Assembly: GCA_016190025.1 (NCBI GenBank)
Contig: JACPRG010000047.1
Coordinates: forward strand, 1 to 25,060
Direction: 5' to 3'
DNA: 25,060 bases
Source: Candidatus Tectimicrobiota bacterium
GTDB taxonomy: Bacteria > UBA8248 > JACPRG01
Part shown: positions 16,963 through 25,060 of the stretch, in pieces
Layout of the letters: each line of letters starts with the position of its first letter
Numbering within the stretch: the first letter of the stretch is position 1
Made by a program: the position numbers and the translations under genes
Notes under the pieces: model-generated
The model's input: the letters and a program-made list of their open reading frames with translations, nothing else
What the model was told of the DNA's origin: nothing
Databases searched by the model: none

Positions 16963-17586
16963 ATGCTGAAGGTTGGGCTGACCGGCGGCATCGCCAGCGG
17001 CAAGAGCACCATCGCCGCCATGTTCCGCCGGCTCGGCGCCCAAGTCGTCGACGCAGACCAGGTGGCCCGGCGGGTTGTGGAGCCGGGCCGTCCCGCCCTG
17101 AAGGAGATCGCCGAGGCCTTCGGCGGCGGGGTTCTCCGCCCCGACGGCTCCCTGGACCGGGGCGCTTTGGCGCGCATCGTCTTCGCCGACGCCGGGGCCC
17201 GCGCCCGGTTGAACGCCATCCTCCACCCCCGCATCTGGAAGGAGGAGGACCGGCTCTTTCAGATGTACGAGGCGCAGTCGCCGGAGGGGATCGTGATTCT
17301 GGATGCGGCGGTTCTCATCGAGTCGGGGGGCGCCGGCCGGATGGACTTGATGGTGGTGGTGGACGTGGACGAGGAGGACCAGCTCCGGCGTCTTGCGTCC
17401 AAGGGCATGCCTCGGGAGGAGGCACTGGCGCGCATCCGCGCGCAGATGCCTACGGCCGAGAAGCTGAAGCGCGCGGATTACGTCATCGACAACCGGGGCT
17501 CCCTGGAGCGCACCCGCCGGCGGGTGGGGTCGATCTGGCGGGCGCTTGTGTCGAGGGCGGGCGAAAAAAAGATTGACAAAAGATAG
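16963..17586 (+). CDS. coaE: Dephospho-CoA kinase
   Basis: 207 residues from [20 protein letters not shown]. The P-loop is GGIASGKST (8-16), followed by [15 protein letters not shown] (28-42), [10 protein letters not shown] (83-92), the lid-type segment and [17 protein letters not shown] near the end. CoaE phosphorylates the 3'-OH of the ribose of dephospho-CoA, the last step of CoA synthesis. An upstream in-frame GTG at 16882 would add 27 unconserved residues, so the ATG at 16963 is preferred, though its ribosome-binding site (GGCGGG) is modest. The rho promoter lies inside its last codons. Confidence 0.95.
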   Translation: MLKVGLTGGIASGKSTIAAMFRRLGAQVVDADQVARRVVEPGRPALKEIAEAFGGGVLRPDGSLDRGALARIVFADAGARARLNAILHPRIWKEEDRLFQMYEAQSPEGIVILDAAVLIESGGAGRMDLMVVVDVDEEDQLRRLASKGMPREEALARIRAQMPTAEKLKRADYVIDNRGSLERTRRRVGSIWRALVSRAGEKKIDKR

Positions 17587-17601
17587 GGGACTTTGTATAT
17601 T
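17573..17601 (+). promoter_or_regulatory. Near-consensus sigma-70 promoter of rho
   Basis: TTGACA (17573-17578) is followed by a 17-nt spacer and TATATT (17596-17601), five of six matches. It overlaps the end of coaE, and no other gene start lies before rho at 17838. A 7-bp inverted repeat, GGGGACT (17586-17592) and AGTCCCC (17619-17625), brackets the -10 and the likely start site and could be an operator. Confidence 0.85.
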
Positions 17602-17837
17602 GTCTTACAATTCAAGCCAGTCCCCAGATCACAATCCGGTTTCCGACTTCCGAGTCACTGCCCACAACAAGTTCCGGAAGGCTAAGCACTGAATCAATAG
17701 GGTCCGGCGGTTTCGAAGCGTCTGTCTTCACTTCCTGCTGCAGGCTCCTGGCGCGAGGCTGGAGGCGGCGGATTGGTTCCGGAGGGGTTGCGTCGCGCGG
17801 CCCTTCATATCCACTCCCTCTCAACTGTAAATCGAGT
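17602..17837 (+). promoter_or_regulatory. Long 5' leader of rho
   Basis: About 230 nt of probable transcribed leader without a recognisable gene. It is less GC-rich than its surroundings, with C-containing, G-poor stretches near the start (17602-17680). E. coli rho has a similarly long leader through which Rho terminates its own transcript; a comparable autoregulation is inferred here. The end (TGTAAATCGAG) provides only a weak ribosome-binding site. Confidence 0.5.
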
Positions 17838-19247
17838 ATGCCCCCGAAAACAGTGAGTTCCACGGAAAGAGCAACGTCCCGCAGATCGAATCACCCCTCG
17901 GGCGGCGCAAGGGCCGCCCCACCGCCTGCTGTCGCCCCCGAGGACGGCGCCCGGGCCGAAACCCTCGAGGCCGGCGAGGCCCGGGGGAAGGTGCTGAACC
18001 TGGATGCGCTCAAGGCCAAGAACATCGCCGAGCTCATGGAGATCGCCCGGAGCCTGAGCGTCGAGAACCCGAGCGCGCTTCGAAAGCAGGAGCTCATCTT
18101 CAAGATCCTGGAGGCCCAGAGCGAGAAGGACGGGTACATCTACGGCGAGGGCGTGTTGGAGATCCTCCCGGACGGTTTCGGGTTCCTGCGGGCGCCCAGC
18201 TACAACTACCTCCCCGGCTCGGACGACATCTACGTCTCGCCCTCCCAGATCCGGCGGTTCGACCTGCGGACCGGCGACACTGTTTCGGGGCAGATCCGGC
18301 CGCCCAAGGAGGGAGAACGCTACTTCGCCCTGCTCAAGGTCGAGGCCGTCGACTTCGAAGACCCTGAGGCCGCCAAGGACAAGGTTCTCTTCGACAACCT
18401 GACCCCACTCTATCCCAACGAGCGGGTCCACCTGGAGGTCAAAAACGGCAAGCCCGACGCCTCCATGCGGATCATGGACCTGCTGACGCCCCTCGGCAAA
18501 GGCCAGCGCGGGCTGATCGTCGCCGCCCCCCGGACGGGGAAGACGATGCTGCTCCAGGCCATCGCCAACAGCATCGCCGTCAACCATCCGGAGATCTACC
18601 TCATCGTCCTGCTCATCGACGAGCGGCCGGAGGAGGTCACCGACATGCAGCGGACGGTGAAGGGGGAGGTCATCAGCTCCACCTTCGACGAGCCCGCCGC
18701 GCGCCATGTCCAGGTCGCCGAGATCGTGATCGAAAAGGCCAAGCGCCTGGTGGAGCACAAGCGCGATGTGGTGATCCTCCTGGACAGCATCACCCGCCTC
18801 GCCCGGGCCTACAACGCCATCGTCCCGCCCAGCGGCAAGGTCCTCTCGGGCGGGGTGGACAGCAACGCCCTCCAGCGCCCCAAGCGCTTTTTCGGCGCGG
18901 CGCGCAACATCGAGGAGGGCGGGAGCCTGACCATCGTCGCCACCGCCCTCATCGAGACCGGCAGCCGGATGGACGAGGTCATCTTCGAGGAGTTCAAAGG
19001 GACGGGGAACATGGAGGTGATCCTGGACCGGCGGATCTCCGACCGCCGGGTGTTCCCGTCCTTCGACATCCACCGCTCCGGCACCCGCAAGGAGGAGCTC
19101 CTCCTGACCGAAAAGGAGCTGAGCCGGGTGTGGCTGCTGCGCAAGGTCCTCCAGCCCATGGGGATCGTGGAGGCCATGGAGCTTTTGGTCTCCAAGGTCA
19201 TGGAGACCCGAAGCAACCAGGAATTCCTCGACTCGATGAACGCTTAG
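17838..19247 (+). CDS. rho: Transcription termination factor Rho
   Basis: 469 residues. An Ala/Pro-rich N-terminal extension (1-50) precedes the Rho_N helical domain (51-95, [20 protein letters not shown]). The cold-shock-like RNA-binding domain carries DGFGFLR (112-118). The hexameric RecA-like motor has Walker A AAPRTGKT (229-236), Walker B VILLDS (312-317) and the conserved [21 protein letters not shown] and [20 protein letters not shown]. Rho is an ATP-driven RNA translocase that ends untranslated transcripts. The P-loop reads PRTGKT rather than the E. coli PKAGKT, a common natural variant. GTG near 17991 could be an internal start, but the ATG at 17838 is the first after the leader. A strong intrinsic terminator follows. 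Confidence 0.96.
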   Translation: MPPKTVSSTERATSRRSNHPSGGARAAPPPAVAPEDGARAETLEAGEARGKVLNLDALKAKNIAELMEIARSLSVENPSALRKQELIFKILEAQSEKDGYIYGEGVLEILPDGFGFLRAPSYNYLPGSDDIYVSPSQIRRFDLRTGDTVSGQIRPPKEGERYFALLKVEAVDFEDPEAAKDKVLFDNLTPLYPNERVHLEVKNGKPDASMRIMDLLTPLGKGQRGLIVAAPRTGKTMLLQAIANSIAVNHPEIYLIVLLIDERPEEVTDMQRTVKGEVISSTFDEPAARHVQVAEIVIEKAKRLVEHKRDVVILLDSITRLARAYNAIVPPSGKVLSGGVDSNALQRPKRFFGAARNIEEGGSLTIVATALIETGSRMDEVIFEEFKGTGNMEVILDRRISDRRVFPSFDIHRSGTRKEELLLTEKELSRVWLLRKVLQPMGIVEAMELLVSKVMETRSNQEFLDSMNA

Positions 19248-19270
19248 CCCCCCTCGGGGGGTTCACTCGG

Positions 19271-19318
19271 CGGCTGGAGCCCGGGGCGCGCCCTGGAGGG
19301 CTCCAGCCGATGTTTTTT
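19271..19318 (+). terminator. Strong intrinsic terminator after rho
   Basis: CGGCTGGAGCCC (19271-19282) pairs perfectly over 12 bp with GGGCTCCAGCCG (19298-19309), followed by AT and then TGTTTTTT. A smaller CCCCCTCGGGGG hairpin lies just after the rho stop (19249-19260). It separates rho from rpmE. Confidence 0.9.
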
Positions 19319-19358
19319 CCGGCGATGAGACGCCGCGCGGCCCTTGCAGAGGTTGCCC

Positions 19359-19571
19359 ATGAAACCTGACATCCACCCAAAGTATCACGAATGCACCATC
19401 ACCTGCGCCTGCGGCGCGGTGTACCACACCCGGTCCACCAAGCCCTCCTACCGCGTGGAGATCTGCTCCGCGTGCCATCCCTTCTTCACCGGCCGCCAGA
19501 AGCTGGTGGACACGGCGGGCCGCGTGGAGCGCTACCGGGCCCGCCACCGGAAGAAGGCATCGGCCGGCTGA
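19359..19571 (+). CDS. rpmE: 50S ribosomal protein L31 (zinc-binding type)
   Basis: 70 residues: [20 protein letters not shown], then [20 protein letters not shown] and [20 protein letters not shown]16, C18, C36 and C39 form the zinc site, so this is the C+ form rather than the zinc-independent YkgM type. L31 bridges the ribosomal subunits. The ATG at 19359 has AGAGG six nucleotides upstream; an earlier in-frame ATG at 19344 would add five residues and lacks support. The rho-rpmE-prfA order is common in Gram-negative bacteria. Confidence 0.97.
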   Translation: MKPDIHPKYHECTITCACGAVYHTRSTKPSYRVEICSACHPFFTGRQKLVDTAGRVERYRARHRKKASAG

Positions 19572-19601
19572 GGCCGTCCCGTTTTGGAGGCTTGCCCGAA
19601 A

Positions 19602-20708
19602 TTGCAGGAAGAACTGCGCAGCGCCCTCGCCGGCATGTGCGAGCGGTTCGACGCCCTGACCCGGCGGATGGGGGAGCCAGATCTTCTGGCTGACCGCGAG
19701 GCCTACCGGAAGACGGCCAAGGAGCGGGCCGAGCTGGAAGAGGTGGTGCGGACCTTCCGCCGGCATGAGAAAATCCGCAAGGAGCTGGAGGAGAGCCGGG
19801 AGGTCCTGCGCGGCGCCTCGGAGGCCGAGTTGCGCGAGTTGGCGCGGGAGGAGATCGCCCGCCTGGAGGCGGAGCTGGAGGAGGCGGAGCGGCGCCTCAA
19901 GCGCCTCATGGTCCCCCGGGACCCCAACGATGAGAAGAACGTCATCCTGGAGATCCGGGCGGGAACGGGCGGCGAGGAGGCGGCGCTGTTCGCCGCCGAG
20001 CTCTCCCGCATGTACCTCCGGTTCGCCGAGCGCAGGCGGTGGAGGGCGGAGATCGTGGACTCCAGCCCGACCGAACTGGGCGGGTACAAGGAGGTCATCG
20101 CCGAGATTCAGGGAGACCGGGTGTACAGCTTTCTGCGGCACGAAAGCGGAACCCACCGCGTCCAGCGGGTGCCCGAGACCGAATCCGGCGGCCGCATCCA
20201 CACCTCGGCGGTCACCGTGGCCGTCCTCCCCGAGGCGGAGGAAGTCGAGGTGGAGATCGACCCCGCGGAGCTCCGCGTCGACGTCTACCGCTCCTCCGGG
20301 CCGGGCGGGCAGAGCGTGAACACCACCGATTCGGCGGTCCGCGTCACCCATCTTCCCACGGGAATGATCGTCACGTGTCAGGACGAAAAGTCGCAGCACA
20401 AGAACAAGGCCAAGGCCCTCAAGGTGCTCCGCGCGCGGCTGCTCGACGCGGCCGTCCGGGAGAGCGAGGCCCGGCGCTCCCAGGCCCGGCGCTCCCAGGT
20501 GGGCACCGGGGACCGCAGCGGCCGGATCCGCACCTACAACTTCCCCCAGGGCCGGGTGACCGACCACCGGATCAACCTGACCCTCCACAAGCTGGAGGCG
20601 GTCCTGGGGGGCGGGCTGGAAGACCTCATCGAGCCGCTGATGGCCGCCCGCGAGGAGGAAGTCCTGACGGACTTCGAGCGCGCCGTCGCCGCCGGGAGCG
20701 CCTCCTGA
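19602..20708 (+). CDS. prfA: Peptide chain release factor 1
   Basis: 368 residues. The N-terminal coiled-coil domain (1-105) is followed by [14 protein letters not shown], the tripeptide region [14 protein letters not shown] (PET at 191-193, the PxT type of RF1 rather than the SPF of RF2) and the peptidyl-hydrolysis motif [10 protein letters not shown] with GGQ at 235-237. The end matches [27 protein letters not shown]1 reads UAA and UAG. No ATG is available at the 5' end; TTG at 19602 with GGAGG 11 nt upstream is preferred, since TTG at 19584 would overlap that ribosome-binding site. The GGQ glutamine is the substrate of PrmC, encoded next. Confidence 0.96.
   Translation: MQEELRSALAGMCERFDALTRRMGEPDLLADREAYRKTAKERAELEEVVRTFRRHEKIRKELEESREVLRGASEAELRELAREEIARLEAELEEAERRLKRLMVPRDPNDEKNVILEIRAGTGGEEAALFAAELSRMYLRFAERRRWRAEIVDSSPTELGGYKEVIAEIQGDRVYSFLRHESGTHRVQRVPETESGGRIHTSAVTVAVLPEAEEVEVEIDPAELRVDVYRSSGPGGQSVNTTDSAVRVTHLPTGMIVTCQDEKSQHKNKAKALKVLRARLLDAAVRESEARRSQARRSQVGTGDRSGRIRTYNFPQGRVTDHRINLTLHKLEAVLGGGLEDLIEPLMAAREEEVLTDFERAVAAGSAS
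20469..20498 (+). repeat. Exact 15-bp tandem duplication within prfA
   Basis: GCCCGGCGCTCCCAG occurs twice in direct succession (20469-20483, 20484-20498), encoding [10 protein letters not shown] just before the VGTGDRS motif. By alignment from memory, the overall length between flanking motifs matches other RF1 proteins, so it is more likely replaced or degenerate sequence than a net insertion. Confidence 0.7.
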
Positions 20709-21595
20709 TCGGCCCGGCGAGCCCTCCCGCCGATTCCCTCCAAGCCATCCTTCGGGAAGCCGTCGAACAACTGGGCCGCGCGGGCCTGCCTTCCCCGCGC
20801 CTGGATGCCGAGGTCCTGCTGGCGCACGCGGCGGGGTTGAGGCGCGAAGACCTCCTCGCGCATCCGGAGAAGCGGCTGGGCCCGGAGGCCAGGGCCCGCT
20901 GCCGGGGGTACGTCGAGCGGCGGGCGCGCCGCGAGCCGGTCGCCTACATCACGGGCGCGCGGGAGTTCTGGTCGCTGGACCTCCGGGTCGATCCCTCCGC
21001 CCCGATCCCCAGGCCCGAGACGGAGGTCCTGGTCGGCGAGGCACTCCGCCGCCTGCCTCCCCGGGAGGAGGGGCGGCGCCTTCGGGTGCTGGACCTGGGG
21101 ACGGGCTGCGGGAACGTCGCCCTGGCCCTGGCGTCCGAGCGGCCCGGCCTTTTCGTCGTGGCGACGGACGTGAGCGGGGTCGCCCTGCGGACGGCCAAGG
21201 CGAACGCCGAGCGGCTGGGTCTCGGCGGACGCGTGGCCTTCCTGGGCGCCGATTGGCTGGGGGCCCTGCGGCGAGGCGCGTCCTTCGACGCGGTGGTCTC
21301 CAACCCGCCCTACCTGCGGGAGGGGGAGTGGGAGACCCTCGACTGGCGGACGCTCTCCTACGAGCCGAGGGCGGCCCTGGTCGCGGGAGAGGACGGCCGG
21401 GAGGCCCACTGCGTCATTGCCGAGGGCGCGCCGGGCGTCCTGCGGCCGGGCGGCTGGCTCTTGATGGAGATCGGGATGGACCAGGCCGCGGGCGTCCGGG
21501 TTTTGCTGGAGGCCGCGCGGGCCTACGAGGACATCGAGGTGATCCCCGACCTGGAGGGGCGGGACCGGGTCGTGGCCGCCCGGAGGAGGCGCTGA
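20705..21595 (+). CDS. prmC: Release factor glutamine methyltransferase
   Basis: About 296 residues. The N-terminal helical domain ([33 protein letters not shown]) is followed by [29 protein letters not shown], the SAM-binding motif [15 protein letters not shown] (about 129-143) and the catalytic NPPY (200-203). PrmC N5-methylates the GGQ glutamine of RF1/RF2. No ATG, GTG or TTG is available in this frame near the prfA end. The best candidate is CTG at 20705, which overlaps the prfA TGA as CTGA, with GGGAG six nucleotides upstream. The start is therefore uncertain, but the gene is not. It lies directly downstream of its substrate gene. Confidence 0.93.
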   Translation: MIGPASPPADSLQAILREAVEQLGRAGLPSPRLDAEVLLAHAAGLRREDLLAHPEKRLGPEARARCRGYVERRARREPVAYITGAREFWSLDLRVDPSAPIPRPETEVLVGEALRRLPPREEGRRLRVLDLGTGCGNVALALASERPGLFVVATDVSGVALRTAKANAERLGLGGRVAFLGADWLGALRRGASFDAVVSNPPYLREGEWETLDWRTLSYEPRAALVAGEDGREAHCVIAEGAPGVLRPGGWLLMEIGMDQAAGVRVLLEAARAYEDIEVIPDLEGRDRVVAARRRR

Positions 21596-21599
21596 GACA

Positions 21600-22846
<1,247 letters not shown>

Positions 22847-22850
<4 letters not shown>

Positions 22851-23506
22851 CGAGGGGCCGAAAGCTGACGCTGGCGCTGCCCAAGGGCCGGCTGTTTCAG
22901 CCGGCGTGGGATCTCCTGCGCCGGATGAGGTGCGTCCAGGCCGAGGGATGGGGAGACGAGCGGGGCCTCGTCCGCGAGGCGGCGGGCGGGCGGCTGCGCA
23001 TCGTCCGCATCCGGGACGTGGACGTCCCCACGTACGTGGAACACGGGGCGGCCGACCTGGGGGTCGTGGGCAAGGACATCCTGCTGGAGCAGGAGAAGGT
23101 CGTCTACGAGCCCCTCGACCTGGGCTTCGGGCTCTGCCGCCTCGTTTTGGCCGCGCCGGCGGATTCGGGAGACCGGCCGCGGTGGGAGGCCCTGGCGCAG
23201 CGGGCCCACCTCCGGGTGGCCACCAAGTTCGTGCGGATCACCGAGCGGTTTTTCGGCGCCGAGGCGGTCCCCGTGGACGTGGTGAGGCTCTCCGGGGCGG
23301 TGGAGCTGGCCCCGGCCCTGGGGCTGGCCGACGCCATCGTCGACCTGGTGGACACCGGCGGGACGCTCCGGGAGAACGGCCTGGCGGAGGTGCGGGAGAT
23401 CCTCCGCTCCTCGGCCCGCCTCATTGTCAACCGCGCCAGCCAGAAGACCCGGCGGGAGGAGGTGAGCGAGTTCGTCCGGCTCTGTCAGCGGAGGCTCGCC
23501 CCGTGA
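22847..23506 (+). CDS. hisG: ATP phosphoribosyltransferase, short form
   Basis: 219 residues, the length of the short HisG form. Motifs are [11 protein letters not shown] (7-17), [19 protein letters not shown] (59-77), the conserved [12 protein letters not shown] (125-136) and the PRPP-binding segment [18 protein letters not shown] (162-179). It catalyses the first step of histidine synthesis, ATP plus PRPP to PR-ATP. The C-terminal regulatory ACT-like domain of long HisG is absent; short forms normally work with HisZ, which is not in this window. The ATG overlaps the murA stop by 4 nt, and its own stop touches the hisD start. Confidence 0.96.
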
Positions 23507-24834
23507 TGCGCCTCCGGGCCGGCGACGCCCGCTGGCGGGAGCGCCTGGATCGGCGGCGCCGCCGGTGGCGGCTCGCGCAGGCGGGGGTGAGCGGGCGCGC
23601 CCGGGCCATCCTGGAGGACGTCCGCAGGAACGGCGACCGGGCGGTTCTGCGCTACACGGCGAAGTTCGACGGCGCGTGGCTCGCGGCGGGGGCCCTTCGG
23701 ATCTCCCCCCGGGAGGTCGCGGCGGCGGCTCGCCGGTGCGACCCCGGGGGCCTGGCGGCTCTGCGGCTGGCGGCCCGGCGCATCGAGGCCTTTCACCGGA
23801 AGCAGTCGCCGAAGAGCTGGTGGATGGGCGGCCGCGGCGAGCGCCTCGGCCTGCGGGCCTCCCCGCTCCCGCGGGTGGGGATCTACGTCCCCGGCGGCCG
23901 GGCGGCCTATCCCTCCACTGTCCTGATGGCCGCCCTCCCAGCCCGTCTCGCGGGCGTGCCGGAGCGGGTGATGTGCACTCCGCCGGGGCCGGACGGGGAG
24001 GTCAGCCCCTGGGTGCTGGCGGCGGCGGATCTGGCCGGCGTGACCGAGGTGTACAGGGTCGGGGGCGTCCAGGCCGTCGGGGCGATGGCCTACGGGACGG
24101 AGACCCTCCGGGCGGTGGACAAGATCGTCGGTCCCGGGAATGCCTACGTGGCGGCCGCCAAGCGCTTGGTGTTCGGCGAGGTGGACATCGACCACATCGC
24201 CGGGCCCAGCGAGCTCCTGGCCGTGGCGGACGACTCGGCCAGACCCGATTGGGTGGCGGCCGACCTCCTGGCCCAGGCCGAGCACGACCCGGACGCCCTC
24301 GTCGGGCTTGTGGCCGTGGGGAAAGGGGAGACGTCCCGCAGGCTGGCCGACCGGGTGATCGGCGAGGTGAGGTCGCAGTTGCGCCATCTGGAGCGGAGGG
24401 CGGTCGCCGAGGCCGCCTGGCGGAAAAGCGGCCTCGTCCTGGAGGCCCCCGACCTGGAGGCCGCCGCAGAGGCGGCGGCGGCGATTCAGCCGGAGCACCT
24501 CTCCCTCGTCGTCCGCGGCGCGGCCCGGTGGGCGGGCCGGTTCCGCCGGGCGGGCGCCGTTTTCCTCGGCCCCTACTCCCCGGTGGCGGCGGGGGACTAC
24601 GTGGCGGGCCCCAATCACGTCCTGCCCACAGGGGGGACGGCTCGCTTCGCCTCGCCCTTGGGGGTGGAGGACTTCGTGAAGCGGACGAGCGTCGTCTCGC
24701 TCGATCGGGCCGCCCTCGCGCGCCTGGCGGAGGCGGCCGCGACCCTCGCGGAGATCGAGGGATTCGGCGCGCACGCGGCCTCGGTGCGCATCCGGTTCGA
24801 AGGGAAAGGGCCGGGCGGGAAAAGGAAAGGCTGA
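23506..24834 (+). CDS. hisD: Histidinol dehydrogenase
   Basis: 442 residues. Motifs are [22 protein letters not shown] (121-142), [18 protein letters not shown] (183-200), [17 protein letters not shown] (204-220), [19 protein letters not shown] (224-242), zinc-ligand region [11 protein letters not shown] (Q257, H260), IQPEHLSL with the catalytic Glu-His, and [20 protein letters not shown]. It oxidises L-histidinol to L-histidine in two NAD-dependent steps, the last of the pathway. The ATG at 23506 shares one base with the hisG stop (TGATG). An in-frame GTG sits directly before it. Confidence 0.97.
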   Translation: MRLRAGDARWRERLDRRRRRWRLAQAGVSGRARAILEDVRRNGDRAVLRYTAKFDGAWLAAGALRISPREVAAAARRCDPGGLAALRLAARRIEAFHRKQSPKSWWMGGRGERLGLRASPLPRVGIYVPGGRAAYPSTVLMAALPARLAGVPERVMCTPPGPDGEVSPWVLAAADLAGVTEVYRVGGVQAVGAMAYGTETLRAVDKIVGPGNAYVAAAKRLVFGEVDIDHIAGPSELLAVADDSARPDWVAADLLAQAEHDPDALVGLVAVGKGETSRRLADRVIGEVRSQLRHLERRAVAEAAWRKSGLVLEAPDLEAAAEAAAAIQPEHLSLVVRGAARWAGRFRRAGAVFLGPYSPVAAGDYVAGPNHVLPTGGTARFASPLGVEDFVKRTSVVSLDRAALARLAEAAATLAEIEGFGAHAASVRIRFEGKGPGGKRKG

Positions 24835-24851
24835 GAAGCGCGGAGGGAGAC

Positions 24852-25060
24852 GTGGCGAAAGAAACGAAGCGGGCGGGCCGGACGGGCCGGACGGGCCGGG
24901 TCAAGCGGGAGACCTCCGAGACGCGGATCGGGCTGGAGCTAGACCTGGACGGGGCCGGGAGATCCGAGATCGAGACGGGCGTCCCCTTCTTCGACCACAT
25001 GCTGGAGCAGGTGGCCAAGCACAGCCTGTTCGATCTTAGGATCAAGGCCGAGGGGGACAC
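24852..25060 (+). CDS. hisB: Imidazoleglycerol-phosphate dehydratase, N-terminal part (cut by window edge)
   Basis: A GTG start at 24852 with GGAGGGAG upstream opens a frame with a Lys/Arg-rich leader ([20 protein letters not shown]), then [41 protein letters not shown] and LRIKAEGD. The FFDHML motif is diagnostic of HisB; its His is a metal ligand. The enzyme dehydrates imidazoleglycerol phosphate to imidazole-acetol phosphate. No phosphatase domain precedes it, so it is the monofunctional type. The leader contains three GGGCCGGAC-like 9-bp direct repeats (24886-24900 region) encoding Gly-Arg-Thr repeats. It is 17 nt behind hisD. Confidence 0.94.
   Translation, partial: MAKETKRAGRTGRTGRVKRETSETRIGLELDLDGAGRSEIETGVPFFDHMLEQVAKHSLFDLRIKAEGD

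Noticed and set aside
14811..17234. 807-codon open frame on the minus strand across the PHP, WYL, DUF507 and coaE genes
   Set aside because: It is a Pro/Arg/Gly-rich artefact of high GC, crosses several well-supported plus-strand genes and their promoter, and shows no domain.
20469..20498. 15-bp tandem duplication in prfA as an insertion altering RF1
   Set aside because: The distance between flanking conserved motifs appears normal for RF1, so no functional change is indicated.

Overview
The window looks like the replication-origin neighbourhood of a high-GC, Gram-negative-type bacterial chromosome. The left part carries gyrA (5' end only), a DUF4276-like protein, an AAA ATPase, gyrB, recF and dnaA, all on the minus strand. 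The rest runs mostly on the plus strand, starting with rpmH-rnpA-yidD-yidC-jag. The switch in gene direction lies between dnaA and rpmH, where many bacterial chromosomes start replication. Several features point to a deep-branching lineage, such as Methylomirabilota/Rokubacteria or a related deltaproteobacterial-grade group: a YidC with a large periplasmic domain, a tandem DUF507 pair, an F420/flavin luciferase-like oxidoreductase, and the order rho-rpmE-prfA-prmC-murA-hisG-hisD-hisB. The phylum is an inference from gene content, not a measurement.

Region 1 (1-5583, minus strand) is a gyrase/recombination operon. A two-gene cassette sits between gyrB and gyrA: a RecF/OLD-like AAA ATPase and a DUF4276-like, probably TOPRIM-type, protein. 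The junctions are only 8 and 12 nt, and the two genes overlap by 4 nt. This is the best candidate for an under-described system; its closest conceptual analogues are ATPase plus TOPRIM defence pairs such as PARIS. dnaN is missing from its usual place between dnaA and recF. That gap holds a very AT-rich, origin-like segment instead.

Region 2 (5584-7491) holds dnaA flanked by two non-coding segments. Both contain DnaA-box-like motifs, including variants of TTTTCAACA, so a bipartite origin around dnaA is possible.

Region 3 (7492-11655) is the ribosomal protein L34 / RNase P / membrane insertase block, ending in jag (khpB). A LipM-like octanoyltransferase follows and converges on a luciferase-like oxidoreductase.

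Region 4 (11656-16962) contains that oxidoreductase, a 400-nt spacer with a REP-like palindrome, moaD-moaE, tRNA-Gly(CCC) with a strong terminator, a PHP phosphoesterase, a WYL regulator and two tandem DUF507 genes with their own promoter.

Region 5 (16963-25060) has coaE, then rho with a near-consensus promoter inside the end of coaE and a leader of about 230 nt. A strong intrinsic terminator follows rho. A tight housekeeping/histidine operon comes next: rpmE-prfA-prmC-murA-hisG-hisD-hisB (cut by the window edge). Most junctions from prfA onward overlap or nearly touch, which implies translational coupling.
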